A stretch of 64,000 bases of DNA from Marinomonas rhizomae (GCF_024397855.1 NZ_CP073343.1:2356001-2420000), one strand, 5' to 3'; positions 38,812 to 48,746 are shown, counted from the stretch's first letter. Notes: generated by a model from the sequence alone, not told the origin. Made by a program: numbers and translations.

Positions 38812-39738
38812 CTAGGGATGATAAACCACTTTGTTTCGTCCCGTCTCTTTTGCCTCATACAAGGATGCGTCTGCACGCTTTAATAATGCGGCTTTATCCT
38901 CTACTTTTTCTCCTGTATACATAACTACACCAACGCTCGTCGTGATGGGGATTTCAATGTCTTCATAGCTTACTGGCTGCTCTGCAATGATCTTCCTATA
39001 ACGATCAAAGACTTTGAAAACATCATCTTCTTTCACATTATGCAGGATAATACCGAACTCCTCTCCACCCAATCGACCGATAATATCACTGTCTCTTAGT
39101 GCAATTTTGATTCGCTTTGACACCTCAACTAAAACAGCATCACCAGCCTCATGTCCATAGGTATCATTGACGACTTTAAATTTATCAAGATCAAACATAG
39201 CCAATGCCATATGCACACCATAACGACGAGTGAAAGACATTTCTCGGTCTAGGACAAACTCAAAAGCGCGGCGATTGGCAACATCTGTTAAGTGATCTGT
39301 TGATGCTAAATGCTCAAGAGCGAGATTAGTTTCAACAAGTCGACGCCTCATATCGGCAATACGCTGCATCGCTAACATTTTTGCCGACAACACTTTTTGG
39401 CTAATAGGCTTCATTAGATAATCATCGCCACCAGCTAAAATAGCCCCTTCTATGTCATCGTCTTCAGCGCTGGCGCTTAAAAAAATGACTGGCAACCACT
39501 CTTGTTTTTCCTGCTCTTGAATTTTACGAATCGCTCTGACCGCGTCAAAACCATTGAGACAAGGCATTTGGACATCCATCAGAATCAAGTCCAAATCCTG
39601 AGAGTTTTCCACAAACAGATCTATAGCTTCCTGACCATTATTGGCTTCTATTGTTCCATAGCCTAGCTTTGATAGGTGTAATTTCAGCAACAATCGGTCA
39701 GTCTTGGTATCATCTACGATGAGTACTCTCATTGCCAT
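38812..39738 (-). CDS. Response-regulator diguanylate cyclase (REC-GGDEF)
   Basis: This 308-residue protein has a receiver domain (residues 1-125, phospho-Asp in LILMDVQMP near 56, Lys in YLMKPIS) and a GGDEF domain with the active signature GGEEF near 223. An RxxD inhibitory site (RDSD) lies five residues before it, so product feedback is likely. It should make c-di-GMP when phosphorylated. Its start overlaps the stop of the hybrid kinase gene (TAATG), which strongly suggests that kinase is its phosphate source. A WspR- or PleD-like role is comparable, but target behaviour is not known. Confidence 0.93.
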   Translation of the reverse strand: MAMRVLIVDDTKTDRLLLKLHLSKLGYGTIEANNGQEAIDLFVENSQDLDLILMDVQMPCLNGFDAVRAIRKIQEQEKQEWLPVIFLSASAEDDDIEGAILAGGDDYLMKPISQKVLSAKMLAMQRIADMRRRLVETNLALEHLASTDHLTDVANRRAFEFVLDREMSFTRRYGVHMALAMFDLDKFKVVNDTYGHEAGDAVLVEVSKRIKIALRDSDIIGRLGGEEFGIILHNVKEDDVFKVFDRYRKIIAEQPVSYEDIEIPITTSVGVVMYTGEKVEDKAALLKRADASLYEAKETGRNKVVYHP

Positions 39739-42700
39739 TACAACATACCCTGCAGCTTACCCTTCACACTTTGATACATGACCAGTATTTCTCTTAATTT
39801 TGCTTCCAATTCAGGCACATTGCCCTGACGACCTTCCTGCTCAAGTTGAGCCGCCATCGAAGACATAGTCATGGCGCCAACATTTTGACTAACCGACTTT
39901 AAGCTATGGGCTAATCGCTCAATGGACTCGTAATCTACTTCACCTTCATGATTAATGATTTCATCAAAAGAATTAGTAATACTATCTGCATCTTCGTAAA
40001 AAGCATCAATCAATAATACAAAATCTTCACCAAGCAATGTCTTTAATTCGTTCAGTACCGATTCATCAATAATGTCATTAGATGGCTGAACAGCGAAAAC
40101 AGAGCCGTTCGGCAACTCATTTTTATCGGAAGAACTATCTTGTGATTGACTATTGTTCGGCATCCATTCATTCAGCATATCGATAATCTCCTTCTGCTTA
40201 AAAGGCTTTGGGACTAAGCCATCACCACCAGCACGTAGCACTTCTGAAAAGGTTTCCGCCATAACATCCGCGGTTAATGCGATAATTGGCACCCGACTGT
40301 TACAACCACTTTTTTCACCTTGCCTAATTCGCCGCATGGCTGACAATCCATCCATAACCGGCATATGTAAGTCCATAAAAATAAAATCAGGCTTATGCAA
40401 GTCATTCATTTCTATGCCAATAGCGCCATTTTCGGCACCAATCACATCATACCCCATTCTATTGAGAATACCTTGCGCAACAGCCATGTTGGCCTTCATA
40501 TCCTCAACAACTAAGATAAGACCTTTTTTATTTTTATCAGTAACATCTCGAGTTTCGTCATCATGGCTCTCTGAATAAGTAACCTGATGCCCTAACATAT
40601 TTTCTGACAACGCAGCTACTAAGCCTTGCTTCAATGCCAAAGCATCCACGGGTTTAGCAATGCATATATTGATACCTGCAACAGATAACTCGTGCTGTGT
40701 TAGCGAACCAGCTGATGACATCATAAGAATGATAGGCTGGTATAAAGAACCGCTCATTTCCCGAATCGCTTTCGAAAGCATCAAGCCATCTATTTCTGGC
40801 ATCATGTAATCGATAATAACCAATTGATAAGGCTCACCTTGATCAATCGATTGCTTAATCAGTCCTAAGCCTTCAATAGGACTGAGTTCAGTGTCCGCAT
40901 AAATATCACAAGATTTCAGCTGATTTTTGAGTATAGCTAAGTTGGTCGAATTGTCATCGATAACTAGGGTTTTCTTTCCAAGTAATAAGCGCTCATCAAC
41001 TATAGTCTCAATATGCGACATGGCATGACTTTCGGGTAATGAAAGCGCTACTTCAAAAACAGACCCTACGCCCAACTCGCTTGACAAAGAAATACTACCA
41101 TTCATCAATCCAATTAATTGTTTCGTAATAGCAAGCCCTAACCCAGTGCCACCAAACTTACGCGTTGTTGAACTATCTGCTTGAACAAACGCACTAAACA
41201 ACTGTGGTTGAATATGCTTTGCAATGCCAACACCAGTATCCGCTACACCAATAGTAATGCTAGCCACACCCTGCTGATCAACCTCACCTTTAACGGATAC
41301 CAATACATGGCCAGAACCAGTAAACTTGATCGCGTTACTAATCAAATTAATCAAAATCTGCTTAACTCGATACGCATCCCCCACAAGAAAACGTGGGCAC
41401 GATTCATCGTACTCTACCAATAAATCAATACTTTTCTCTTCCGCCTTAGGCAGCAGTAAACGCACCACGCTATAAATAACTTTTTCTAAATCGAAATCAA
41501 CCCGCTCAATAGAAAGGTGACCTGCCTCTATTTTAGAAAAATCCAGCAAATCATTAATTAGGCCCATAAGCCCTTCGCCAGACTCTTTGAGTATGCCTAA
41601 CTGCGTTTTTTGCTCCGAATTCAAGCTGCTACCAGAAAGCAGCTCAGCCATACCTAGCACACCATTCAAAGGTGTTCTAATTTCATGACTCATAGTCGCA
41701 AGGAAATCACTTTTTGCTTTACTCGCGGCAACAGCTTGATCACTTGCCTTGCGTAGAACCACTTCTGTTTCTTTTCGAGAAGTAATGTCCATATTCACAC
41801 CCACAAGATGTGATGCATGGCCTTTTTTATCGAATACTATGGCTCCATTGGACTTTAAATAACGCACTTGACCATCATTGCGCATGATTTTGAAATCAAA
41901 GTCTAACTCCTCAGAAATATGCGATGCATTTTCTTTGCTCGTAAAATACGCACCACTGTCTTCTAATCCAGCAAACACACTTCTTAATCTGGCTTTATCT
42001 TCTGAGTAAACGCAATCGTCCCAAACCTGCTGCGGCGGCTCTCGCGAACCAGCTACAAAGCCATAAAGTCGATACATCCAGTCATCCCAATGCAGGGTAT
42101 TTTCTCGCAAATTAAATTCCCAGACCCCAATGCCAGCCGCATCGGCCGCGATAGACAAACGTAAGTTGGTGTCTATCATTTTTTGCTCAACTTCCAAACG
42201 CTCTGTTACATCACGAATATGTGCAATATACCCACCTAGACTGCCATCAGGGTTACGAATCATGCTGCCAATCGTTTCGGTATGAAAAATTTTACCCTGT
42301 TTGCTTTTGTAGCTAACGCGATAGCGGTTCAAAACATCTTCGACATTATCCTTGTAGGCTCTAGCTTGCAGAATAAAATCACTTTCATCAGCGTACAGAA
42401 CTTGAGTCGACTTCCCTTTTAGATCATCAAGGCTATAGCCAAAAAGATCAGTGAATGCAGGGTTAAGCATTTTGATATCGCGATCTCGACCAACTAGGAC
42501 GATTGCTTCTGGCGCATGTTCAAAAAGGGACTCAAAGAATATTTTTTGCTCACGCAGCTCACTCTCATATTGAACTTGTACATTTCTATCGTAGGAAAGC
42601 GTCATCTCATTACCAACCCATTGGGCAAGCAACTTCATTACCTCATAATCGTCTTCGCCAAAAGGCTGACTTTTAGGTTCTGGACTCGAAAAATTTAGTG

Positions 42701-43517
42701 TCCCCCAACGCTCTCCATTAACATAAAGCACAACACCAATATAAGCCTCTAATCCAAACCCCTTATAACAAGGGTGTTCTTTAATATCGCTAAGCGCCGT
42801 ATGAAAATAGGAAGTTGGTAAATCACTGTTAAGAGTATGTACACAATAGGTGTTACCTAACTCAAACACGGCCCCAGGCAACACCTCTCCGTTTGGAGTA
42901 TGGCTGTACTCAACTTGATAAACATCGCCCTTAATCGAACTAATAAGCCCTATAGGTAAAGCAAAGTGTTCGACACCAACTTGCAGAATTCTTTGTAGCT
43001 TATCATCCAAGGACAAATCAGAATTAGCCGTCACGTCATGCAAATGCTTCAACGTCTGCAACATTCGTTTTTGTGCGATCGCTTCATCACCCATTGACAT
43101 AGATTTGCTTTTAGAAAGTAACGAAGAGGATAACTGGTCTTCAGACGAAATCACTAACGTTGAAAATAAATCGACTAGAGTAGTCACATGTTCTTCACGC
43201 AAACGTTCTTCCATTACACAAGGAGCGTCACTTAACAAACACAATCGAACCTCATCAGTAGACACTGTCTCTATGATGCAGCTAGACAGGCATGGAAAAT
43301 CAGAGAATAACAAAGATAACGAAGGCGTTTTTTTTATATCAAGATATCGAGAGGAAGGTAATTCACTAAAGCGAGAAATGCCATCAATCAGGTCAACATG
43401 AGAAAGAGTACCAAGCTCGCCAGATAACACCACTCTTCCATCACTAAAAAGCAATCCTGCACAAGGCATCCCCAAAAGAGACCTGGCTACTTTTAAGGCC
43501 GCCTCAAATTGACTCAT
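39738..43517 (-). CDS. Cytoplasmic hybrid histidine kinase with GAF, PAS, two receivers and HPt
   Basis: This 1259-residue sensor kinase has no membrane segment. In order: an N-terminal part (1-150) that may be a weak GAF domain; GAF near 160-315; two PAS domains near 330-445 and 455-590 (each ending in a PAC-like DVTERLE or DITSRKE); HisKA with the His in SHEIRTPLNG near 620; HATPase (NLISNAIKF, DTGVGI, GGTGLGLAI) near 720-830; a first receiver (VIIDYMMPEIDG); a second receiver (FMDLHMPVMDG); and an HPt domain with the His in LAHSLKSVSQNVGA near 1205. This is a full phosphorelay in one protein. The next gene encodes a REC-GGDEF protein. The signal is probably a small cytoplasmic ligand or redox state. 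AAGGGG precedes the start. Confidence 0.93.
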   Translation of the reverse strand: MSQFEAALKVARSLLGMPCAGLLFSDGRVVLSGELGTLSHVDLIDGISRFSELPSSRYLDIKKTPSLSLLFSDFPCLSSCIIETVSTDEVRLCLLSDAPCVMEERLREEHVTTLVDLFSTLVISSEDQLSSSLLSKSKSMSMGDEAIAQKRMLQTLKHLHDVTANSDLSLDDKLQRILQVGVEHFALPIGLISSIKGDVYQVEYSHTPNGEVLPGAVFELGNTYCVHTLNSDLPTSYFHTALSDIKEHPCYKGFGLEAYIGVVLYVNGERWGTLNFSSPEPKSQPFGEDDYEVMKLLAQWVGNEMTLSYDRNVQVQYESELREQKIFFESLFEHAPEAIVLVGRDRDIKMLNPAFTDLFGYSLDDLKGKSTQVLYADESDFILQARAYKDNVEDVLNRYRVSYKSKQGKIFHTETIGSMIRNPDGSLGGYIAHIRDVTERLEVEQKMIDTNLRLSIAADAAGIGVWEFNLRENTLHWDDWMYRLYGFVAGSREPPQQVWDDCVYSEDKARLRSVFAGLEDSGAYFTSKENASHISEELDFDFKIMRNDGQVRYLKSNGAIVFDKKGHASHLVGVNMDITSRKETEVVLRKASDQAVAASKAKSDFLATMSHEIRTPLNGVLGMAELLSGSSLNSEQKTQLGILKESGEGLMGLINDLLDFSKIEAGHLSIERVDFDLEKVIYSVVRLLLPKAEEKSIDLLVEYDESCPRFLVGDAYRVKQILINLISNAIKFTGSGHVLVSVKGEVDQQGVASITIGVADTGVGIAKHIQPQLFSAFVQADSSTTRKFGGTGLGLAITKQLIGLMNGSISLSSELGVGSVFEVALSLPESHAMSHIETIVDERLLLGKKTLVIDDNSTNLAILKNQLKSCDIYADTELSPIEGLGLIKQSIDQGEPYQLVIIDYMMPEIDGLMLSKAIREMSGSLYQPIILMMSSAGSLTQHELSVAGINICIAKPVDALALKQGLVAALSENMLGHQVTYSESHDDETRDVTDKNKKGLILVVEDMKANMAVAQGILNRMGYDVIGAENGAIGIEMNDLHKPDFIFMDLHMPVMDGLSAMRRIRQGEKSGCNSRVPIIALTADVMAETFSEVLRAGGDGLVPKPFKQKEIIDMLNEWMPNNSQSQDSSSDKNELPNGSVFAVQPSNDIIDESVLNELKTLLGEDFVLLIDAFYEDADSITNSFDEIINHEGEVDYESIERLAHSLKSVSQNVGAMTMSSMAAQLEQEGRQGNVPELEAKLREILVMYQSVKGKLQGML

Positions 43518-43636
43518 TCATTTCCCCTTGGTTCGCCATATTATAAAAGCCATAGGCAACACTGATAAATGTATTACCCTGTCTTATAAAACATAACAGC
43601 AAATGAAAAATCTACTAGACAAAATTTTTCTGTGAA

Positions 43637-43888
43637 TTATGGAAGTAATTTGTCAATCAAAACACAGTCTTTGGTGTCATTACGACTTGCTTTTACTTTG
43701 TCTAAAATCTTTTGCGCGACCTCTTTTTGACGATCTGAAATATATTTGGAATCGACTGTTTTTTGAACATTACCTAAATAAGCATTTAACTTAGGTGTGC
43801 AATAATCATCAAATGCCAAGGCGCTAGTAGAAGCAAAAAGTGCCACTGTGCTAACTAAAGCAAGGGGAAGTGAGGTCTTGAACAACAT
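43637..43888 (-). CDS. Small exported protein of unknown function
   Basis: This 83-residue protein has a clear Sec signal peptide (residues 1-25, cleavage likely after ALA) and a mature part of about 58 residues with two cysteines (DDYCTP and KDCVLI) that could form a disulfide in the periplasm. The middle is helical and lysine-rich. I know no family for it. The gap before the kinase gene (119 bases) and after it shows no obvious terminator. Its role is unknown. Confidence 0.7.
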   Translation of the reverse strand: MLFKTSLPLALVSTVALFASTSALAFDDYCTPKLNAYLGNVQKTVDSKYISDRQKEVAQKILDKVKASRNDTKDCVLIDKLLP

Positions 43889-44013
43889 ATAACTTTCCTG
43901 AACAGGCTATTTAATTAAAAAATTAGACCATAGACTGAGTCAAAGTGAAACCTAAAGCAGTCTTCTAACTAAGCATTTACATGTTTAAATCATGAAGCCG
44001 CAGTATGAAAACA

Positions 44014-44078
44014 CCCTGTTACGAACATTGAACGGAAAGCACCGTATTATATAGCGATCAGTTCAATGCAGTAACAAG
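44014..44078. terminator. Large inverted repeat, candidate terminator of the Opp/Nik-type operon
   Basis: CCCTGTTACGAACATTGAAC (44014-44033) pairs with GTTCAATGCAGTAACAAGG (44061-44079), leaving a 27-base loop; about 16 of 19 positions match. In the minus direction a GTTTT run follows. It sits 12 bases after the ATPase stop. The long loop is unusual for an intrinsic terminator. The rest of the 202-base gap shows nothing else. Confidence 0.4.
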
Positions 44079-44090
44079 GTATATAGACTG

Positions 44091-45479
44091 TTAAATACGA
44101 ATCACCTGATGACAGGTTTTCTGCACCAATGCCGCATCATGGCTAACCAATAACACCGCACAATTTGCCTCACTGGCCAATTCCACCAATAAAGCAGTCA
44201 CCTCTTTTGCTGTAATCGGATCAAGGCGAGACGTTGGCTCATCAGCAAACAAAAACACAGGATCCAATAACAAAGCTCGCAGAATCGCAAAACGCTGCAA
44301 TTCACCACCAGACACCGCCAGACAATTACGCTCTAGAATGCCTTCAGGTAAATTCAACCGAGCCATCAAAGGGGCAATCCGGGCTTTATCAATACCATGT
44401 AAATCGACCACATCATCAAGCAGCTGACCCAGTGTAACGCTAGCTGAAAACGCCGAGGGTGGATCTTGATAGAGTTTCAGCCACTGATGTGGCTTAGCGG
44501 TTTTATTAGAACGAGTCAGCTTGCCCGAAGAAATAGGCAGCAAGTTAAGCAAGGCGTCACCAAGAGACGATTTACCACAACCACTGTCACCAACAATACC
44601 AACCACTTCGCCCTGCTTGATACAGAAAGACAAGCCGTCAAACAAAGTCCTACCACCTCGCTCTAATCGCAAGCTGTCAGCCACTAAAATATCGTCAGCG
44701 TCACTCTTACGAATCGTTGGCGCCATATCTGACCAAGCATTGGGCTCGGCAGCGATCAACTCTCGTGTGTAATCGTCTTTTGGATAATCAAGCACTTGAG
44801 TAGCTTCGCCTTGCTCGACTAAACGACCCTCTTTCATTACCAGTAGCAAACCACCCAACTGACGGGCTACCGACACATCGTGAGTAATAGTCAGCAAACT
44901 GCCTAGATTCGAACGAGCCTGCAGCAGCTGCACAATGCCATCACGACGAGATATATCCAGCCCTTTGGTTGGCTCATCCGCCAAAATCACATGCGCACCA
45001 CCCGCAGTAGCCGCTGTAATAGCAAGACGTTGCGCCATACCGCCAGACAATTCATCCGCGCGTTTATGGCCATTATCCGCCAAACCAACATGACGTAAAT
45101 CCTCTTCGGCCATCGCTAGCGCTTCCTGCGGGTCTTTCTCACGCACGAATTGATATACCTCTTTGACTTGATCAATGCCCTTCATTAACGGATCAAGAGA
45201 ATGCCAAGGCTCTTGCGGTAACATGACCATTTCACGCCCCCACAAGGCTTGACGCTCTTCAATCGTCATCGCCTTACCAAATACCTCTATGTCTCCAGCC
45301 ACACTCAAATCAGTAGGCAATAGTCCCATAATGGCTTGCGCCAACAAGCTTTTACCCGAACCCGTTTGACCCAGTATCGTTAACGGTTGACCTTGCTTTA
45401 ACTCCAAAGAAATTGGCTCTAACAAACAAGAGTCGCCCACATAAACCGCTACATTGGTTAATTTCAGCAATACACTCAT
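44091..45479 (-). CDS. Fused two-domain ATPase of an Opp/Nik-type ABC importer
   Basis: This 462-residue protein joins two ABC ATPase domains. The first has GQTGSGKS (about residue 36), LSGGMAQR (about 144) and DEPTKGLD. The second has GDSGCGKSS (about 295), VSGGELQR (about 393) and DEPTSRLD. Both belong to the DppD/DppF-NikD/NikE type. Fused members of this family are usually about 530 residues or more, so this one is short; the cysteine-rich Fe-S tail of DppD/OppD-type domains is not evident. The start overlaps the permease stop by four bases. Together with the next three genes it makes a complete importer. Nickel, peptide or metal-chelate substrate cannot be read from the ATPase. Confidence 0.9.
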   Translation of the reverse strand: MSVLLKLTNVAVYVGDSCLLEPISLELKQGQPLTILGQTGSGKSLLAQAIMGLLPTDLSVAGDIEVFGKAMTIEERQALWGREMVMLPQEPWHSLDPLMKGIDQVKEVYQFVREKDPQEALAMAEEDLRHVGLADNGHKRADELSGGMAQRLAITAATAGGAHVILADEPTKGLDISRRDGIVQLLQARSNLGSLLTITHDVSVARQLGGLLLVMKEGRLVEQGEATQVLDYPKDDYTRELIAAEPNAWSDMAPTIRKSDADDILVADSLRLERGGRTLFDGLSFCIKQGEVVGIVGDSGCGKSSLGDALLNLLPISSGKLTRSNKTAKPHQWLKLYQDPPSAFSASVTLGQLLDDVVDLHGIDKARIAPLMARLNLPEGILERNCLAVSGGELQRFAILRALLLDPVFLFADEPTSRLDPITAKEVTALLVELASEANCAVLLVSHDAALVQKTCHQVIRI

Positions 45480-46258
45480 GTTCGCTTCCCTGCCAATAAA
45501 TGAAATGAAAACACCATCAAAGCGACAACAACCAAAGGCTGCGCCAATAACCAGGGCGCTTCGCTGTAATACGGAAATAGTTCAACTGTCATTAGCCCCA
45601 ATTCGGCCAACGGTGGCTGAATGCCTACATAGACAAAACCAAGCGACGCCATGGTTAAAATCGCATTCGCGCCACCAAAGGCCGCCAAAGTGAACACAGA
45701 AGGTGAAATAGCAGGCCAAATATGGCGTTTAAATTGATACCATCGGCCAAAGCCCATCATCTGGGAAGACTGTCTTGCAGGACTTTGAATGACGCCCTGA
45801 GTCACAGCTCGAACCACGCGGAAATATTCGACCCATTGCACTAAAGAAATCGCCAAATACAAGACCAAAAAAGACCCCGGCGCAATAGCAGCAAACAACA
45901 ACACAACCACCAAGCCTGGCAAGGCGAGCAAAATATTAACGACCACACCCATGGCATGATCGATCTTTTTGCCACCCCAAACAGCCCACACACCAAACGC
46001 AGTACCGACCAAAGAAGACGTCAGTACACACAACACACTCAAGGCAAAAGATAAACCAATCGCATGCGCCATACGTGTCATCATACTGCGACCAAAATGA
46101 TCTGTACCGAGCCAATGTGCCGCAGAAGGCGGCTCCATAATGGCATTTAAATCTTGCTGAGAGATGCTATAAGGCGAAAATACAATCCCCAACAACGAGA
46201 ACGCCAATAAGGCCAATAAAATAAACAGGCCAACCCATTGGGATTTATTCATTTTCAT
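45476..46258 (-). CDS. Opp/Nik-type ABC permease, DppC/NikC-like
   Basis: This 260-residue membrane protein has about six hydrophobic segments and the N-terminal pattern HWLGTDHFGRSMMTRMAHAIG near residues 47-67, typical of DppC/NikC-type permeases. The ATPase-contacting loop is near 160 (RQSSQMMGFGRWYQFKRHIWPAISPSV). Overlaps of four bases on both sides (with the partner permease and the ATPase) show tight coupling. Confidence 0.92.
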   Translation of the reverse strand: MKMNKSQWVGLFILLALLAFSLLGIVFSPYSISQQDLNAIMEPPSAAHWLGTDHFGRSMMTRMAHAIGLSFALSVLCVLTSSLVGTAFGVWAVWGGKKIDHAMGVVVNILLALPGLVVVLLFAAIAPGSFLVLYLAISLVQWVEYFRVVRAVTQGVIQSPARQSSQMMGFGRWYQFKRHIWPAISPSVFTLAAFGGANAILTMASLGFVYVGIQPPLAELGLMTVELFPYYSEAPWLLAQPLVVVALMVFSFHLLAGKRT

Positions 46259-47190
46259 AATGTTTTCGCCCCTCTTGGATCAATCCATAAACAGATAACA
46301 TCCACCAAGGTATTTAACAAAACGAACAGAACCCCCATCACCAAAGCCGCGCCTTGTATAACTGGAATATCACGGGCAAAAATCGCATGAGCCAAACCAT
46401 GCCCAATTCCTGGCCATGAAAACAATGACTCAATCATCACAATCCCTTCAATCATGCTCACTAACTGGATGCCAAAAAACGCCACCACTGGCACCGCAAT
46501 ATTGCGCACACCATGCTGTCTGAAGGTCTGCCAATTAGACAAACCTTTCACTTTTGAAAACTGATAAAACGCCGCAGCAAAGGTTCGTTTGGCAGAATCT
46601 CGAACCACACGATTGGATACCGCCGCCAAACTCAAAGCCAAAGTCACCGCAGGCAAAACCAAATGCGCTGGCGTACCAAATCCCGCTACAGGAAACCAAT
46701 TCCAATGTAATGCGAAAAGCAAAATAAACAGCACACCTAGTACAAACACTGGCATAGCGCGAATGACACTGGATAAGCTCATAATAATCGCGTCAAACGG
46801 ATTACCCCGCCACGCACTTAATAAACCGAATGGCACAGCGATCACAACGGACACCATCAAGCCTGCGAGAGCCAATACCAAGGAGTGACCAAGCATATGC
46901 TCGACAGCATCCCTGACAGGCAAACCACTCACCAATGAATCGCCTAACTTGAACTGCAACAGATCCGTTAACCAATGAAAATAAGCCGCTAATGGACTTT
47001 GATCTAATTTCAACTCTTCGCGCACCAAAGCCGCCGCGTTAGAATCGACATTGTCTTGTCCATAGCGACTGGCGGCAATTCGATATGCCATGTCACCGGG
47101 TAGAGAGCGCATCAAAATAAAGGTTAGGGTTCCCACACCCCAAACCACAGTGATCAATTGAAGCGCCCTTTTTAAAAGCATGGCTTTCAT
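46255..47190 (-). CDS. Opp/Nik-type ABC permease, DppB/NikB-like
   Basis: This 311-residue permease is the DppB/NikB partner. It has the N-terminal LLKRALQLITVVWGVGTLTFILMRSLPGD, LKLDQSPLAAYFHWLTDLLQFKLGDSL, and the loop SAKRTFAAAFYQFSKVKGLSNWQTFRQHGVRN near 215. Six membrane segments are visible. The start overlaps the end of the binding-protein gene by one base (TAATG). Confidence 0.93.
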   Translation of the reverse strand: MKAMLLKRALQLITVVWGVGTLTFILMRSLPGDMAYRIAASRYGQDNVDSNAAALVREELKLDQSPLAAYFHWLTDLLQFKLGDSLVSGLPVRDAVEHMLGHSLVLALAGLMVSVVIAVPFGLLSAWRGNPFDAIIMSLSSVIRAMPVFVLGVLFILLFALHWNWFPVAGFGTPAHLVLPAVTLALSLAAVSNRVVRDSAKRTFAAAFYQFSKVKGLSNWQTFRQHGVRNIAVPVVAFFGIQLVSMIEGIVMIESLFSWPGIGHGLAHAIFARDIPVIQGAALVMGVLFVLLNTLVDVICLWIDPRGAKTL

Positions 47191-48746
47191 TATTTTACGA
47201 ACTCCATGTCATTCAGAAAGTAGCTGCGTTCGAAAGGATCAAAATGAAAACCTTTCACACGCTTGTTCACTGACGTTTGCTGAACATAAGATGACACCGG
47301 AATCATTGGACGCTCATCAAAAATAATCTGTGCACTACGCTGTGCAATGTTTTTGTAGGTCGCAGGATCAGACGTTTCTTCTAGCGCCATCAAATCCGCA
47401 CTTAACGCCTTGTTATTCCAGTTCATCGCGCCCCAATCACCGCCGCCATTAGAGCCAAAATCCGACAACATCACACCAAGCGGGTCGGCGATAAAGCCAT
47501 AGTTACGCGCGATCAAGGCAACTTCTAACGAACCATCTTGATGACCCATTGGAATGGCGCTGGAATTGGTCACCTCAACCTTTGTATCGATACCAATCGC
47601 TTGCCACTGAGCCTGAATCGCCGTCGCTACCGTAGTCAGTTCTGGCCTATCCGCATAAGTTATAATGGTCAAATGAAATTGTTCACCATCTCTTTCAAGC
47701 ATACCATTTGAATTCTTCTTCCATCCCAAAGACGCCAACAGAGATTCAGGTGTACCCGCCTCCGCTTCCGTTTTGCTAGTCACATTGGCTAAGTGCCAAT
47801 TAGACATAGAAGCAGGTAAAAGCTGGTCCGCTTCAGAACCTGGGACACGCAAAATCCCTTTCGCAATACCTTGACGATTAATCGCTAAACTCAAGGCTTT
47901 ACGTGCGTTAACATCCTTCATAAAAGGATGACCGCTGTTTAACTTCAGAACGATGGTTCTTGGAATAGGATTAGAGTGAATATCCAAATTTGGTAGTCGC
48001 TTTAAAGATGGCAAGCTAGCAGGAGCCAAACCAAACACAATATCAGCTTGACCACTTCTGGCCTGCAAAACACGACTTTCTGCACGGTGCCCCGTTAAAT
48101 AACTTGCGTAAGGAATACTGGCTTTCTTTCCCCAGTAATCCTCAAACTTCTCTACCACCAACTTATGCGGAGGCGAAAATTGATACAACTGATAAGGACC
48201 AGTCGCCGACAACGCCAACACATCACCGTCTTTGCCATAAGCATCAGGAGACAAAATACCATTCGCATAATTCGCCAACACAGCTCCCAGTAAGGTATAG
48301 GGGCTAGACAAGGTAATTTTCACCTTATTACTACCCTCTGCACGAATACTATCAATTGGCGCCTTCTTTAAAGCGCCATGTTTAGATTGTGCAATCGTCA
48401 AACTGTTCACCACCGCATCGGCATCCATTAAGCTGCCGTCGTGAAAATGTACGTTACCACGTAGCTCAAATGTCCAAGTTTTAGCATCATCACTCACCTG
48501 CCAATTTTTCGCCAAGGCTGGAAGCAATAAACCGTTTTCATCTACATCGACCAAGGTTTCTAAAATCTGCATACGGCTATAAACAAAACCATTTTTAGAT
48601 GGGTCTAAACTCGTGAACTCAAATGCAGCACTGACTGATAAGGTGTTGGTTTGTGTTGGTTGTGCAACCGCCACATTAGTAGAAACGACTGCTGACAGAA
48701 GCAATAACTGCGTCACTCTACGTAGAGGTTGGAAAAAGGTTTTCAT
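47190..48746 (-). CDS. Opp/Nik-type substrate-binding protein, probably metal-linked
   Basis: This 518-residue periplasmic protein is of cluster C (SBP family 5: DppA/NikA/OppA). A signal peptide spans residues 1-28 (cleavage near VAVA-QP). Family marks are LETLVDVDENGLLLPALAKNWQVSDDAKTWTFELRGNVHFHDGS and the C-terminal FDERPMIPVSS. NikA-like proteins bind nickel chelates, others peptides, haem or opines. The gene starts about 75 bases from a predicted Zur operator that it shares with the zinc importer, so a zinc-starvation role, perhaps zinc-chelate uptake, is a reasonable inference. AAGGA lies ten bases before the start. Confidence 0.9.
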   Translation of the reverse strand: MKTFFQPLRRVTQLLLLSAVVSTNVAVAQPTQTNTLSVSAAFEFTSLDPSKNGFVYSRMQILETLVDVDENGLLLPALAKNWQVSDDAKTWTFELRGNVHFHDGSLMDADAVVNSLTIAQSKHGALKKAPIDSIRAEGSNKVKITLSSPYTLLGAVLANYANGILSPDAYGKDGDVLALSATGPYQLYQFSPPHKLVVEKFEDYWGKKASIPYASYLTGHRAESRVLQARSGQADIVFGLAPASLPSLKRLPNLDIHSNPIPRTIVLKLNSGHPFMKDVNARKALSLAINRQGIAKGILRVPGSEADQLLPASMSNWHLANVTSKTEAEAGTPESLLASLGWKKNSNGMLERDGEQFHLTIITYADRPELTTVATAIQAQWQAIGIDTKVEVTNSSAIPMGHQDGSLEVALIARNYGFIADPLGVMLSDFGSNGGGDWGAMNWNNKALSADLMALEETSDPATYKNIAQRSAQIIFDERPMIPVSSYVQQTSVNKRVKGFHFDPFERSYFLNDMEFVK

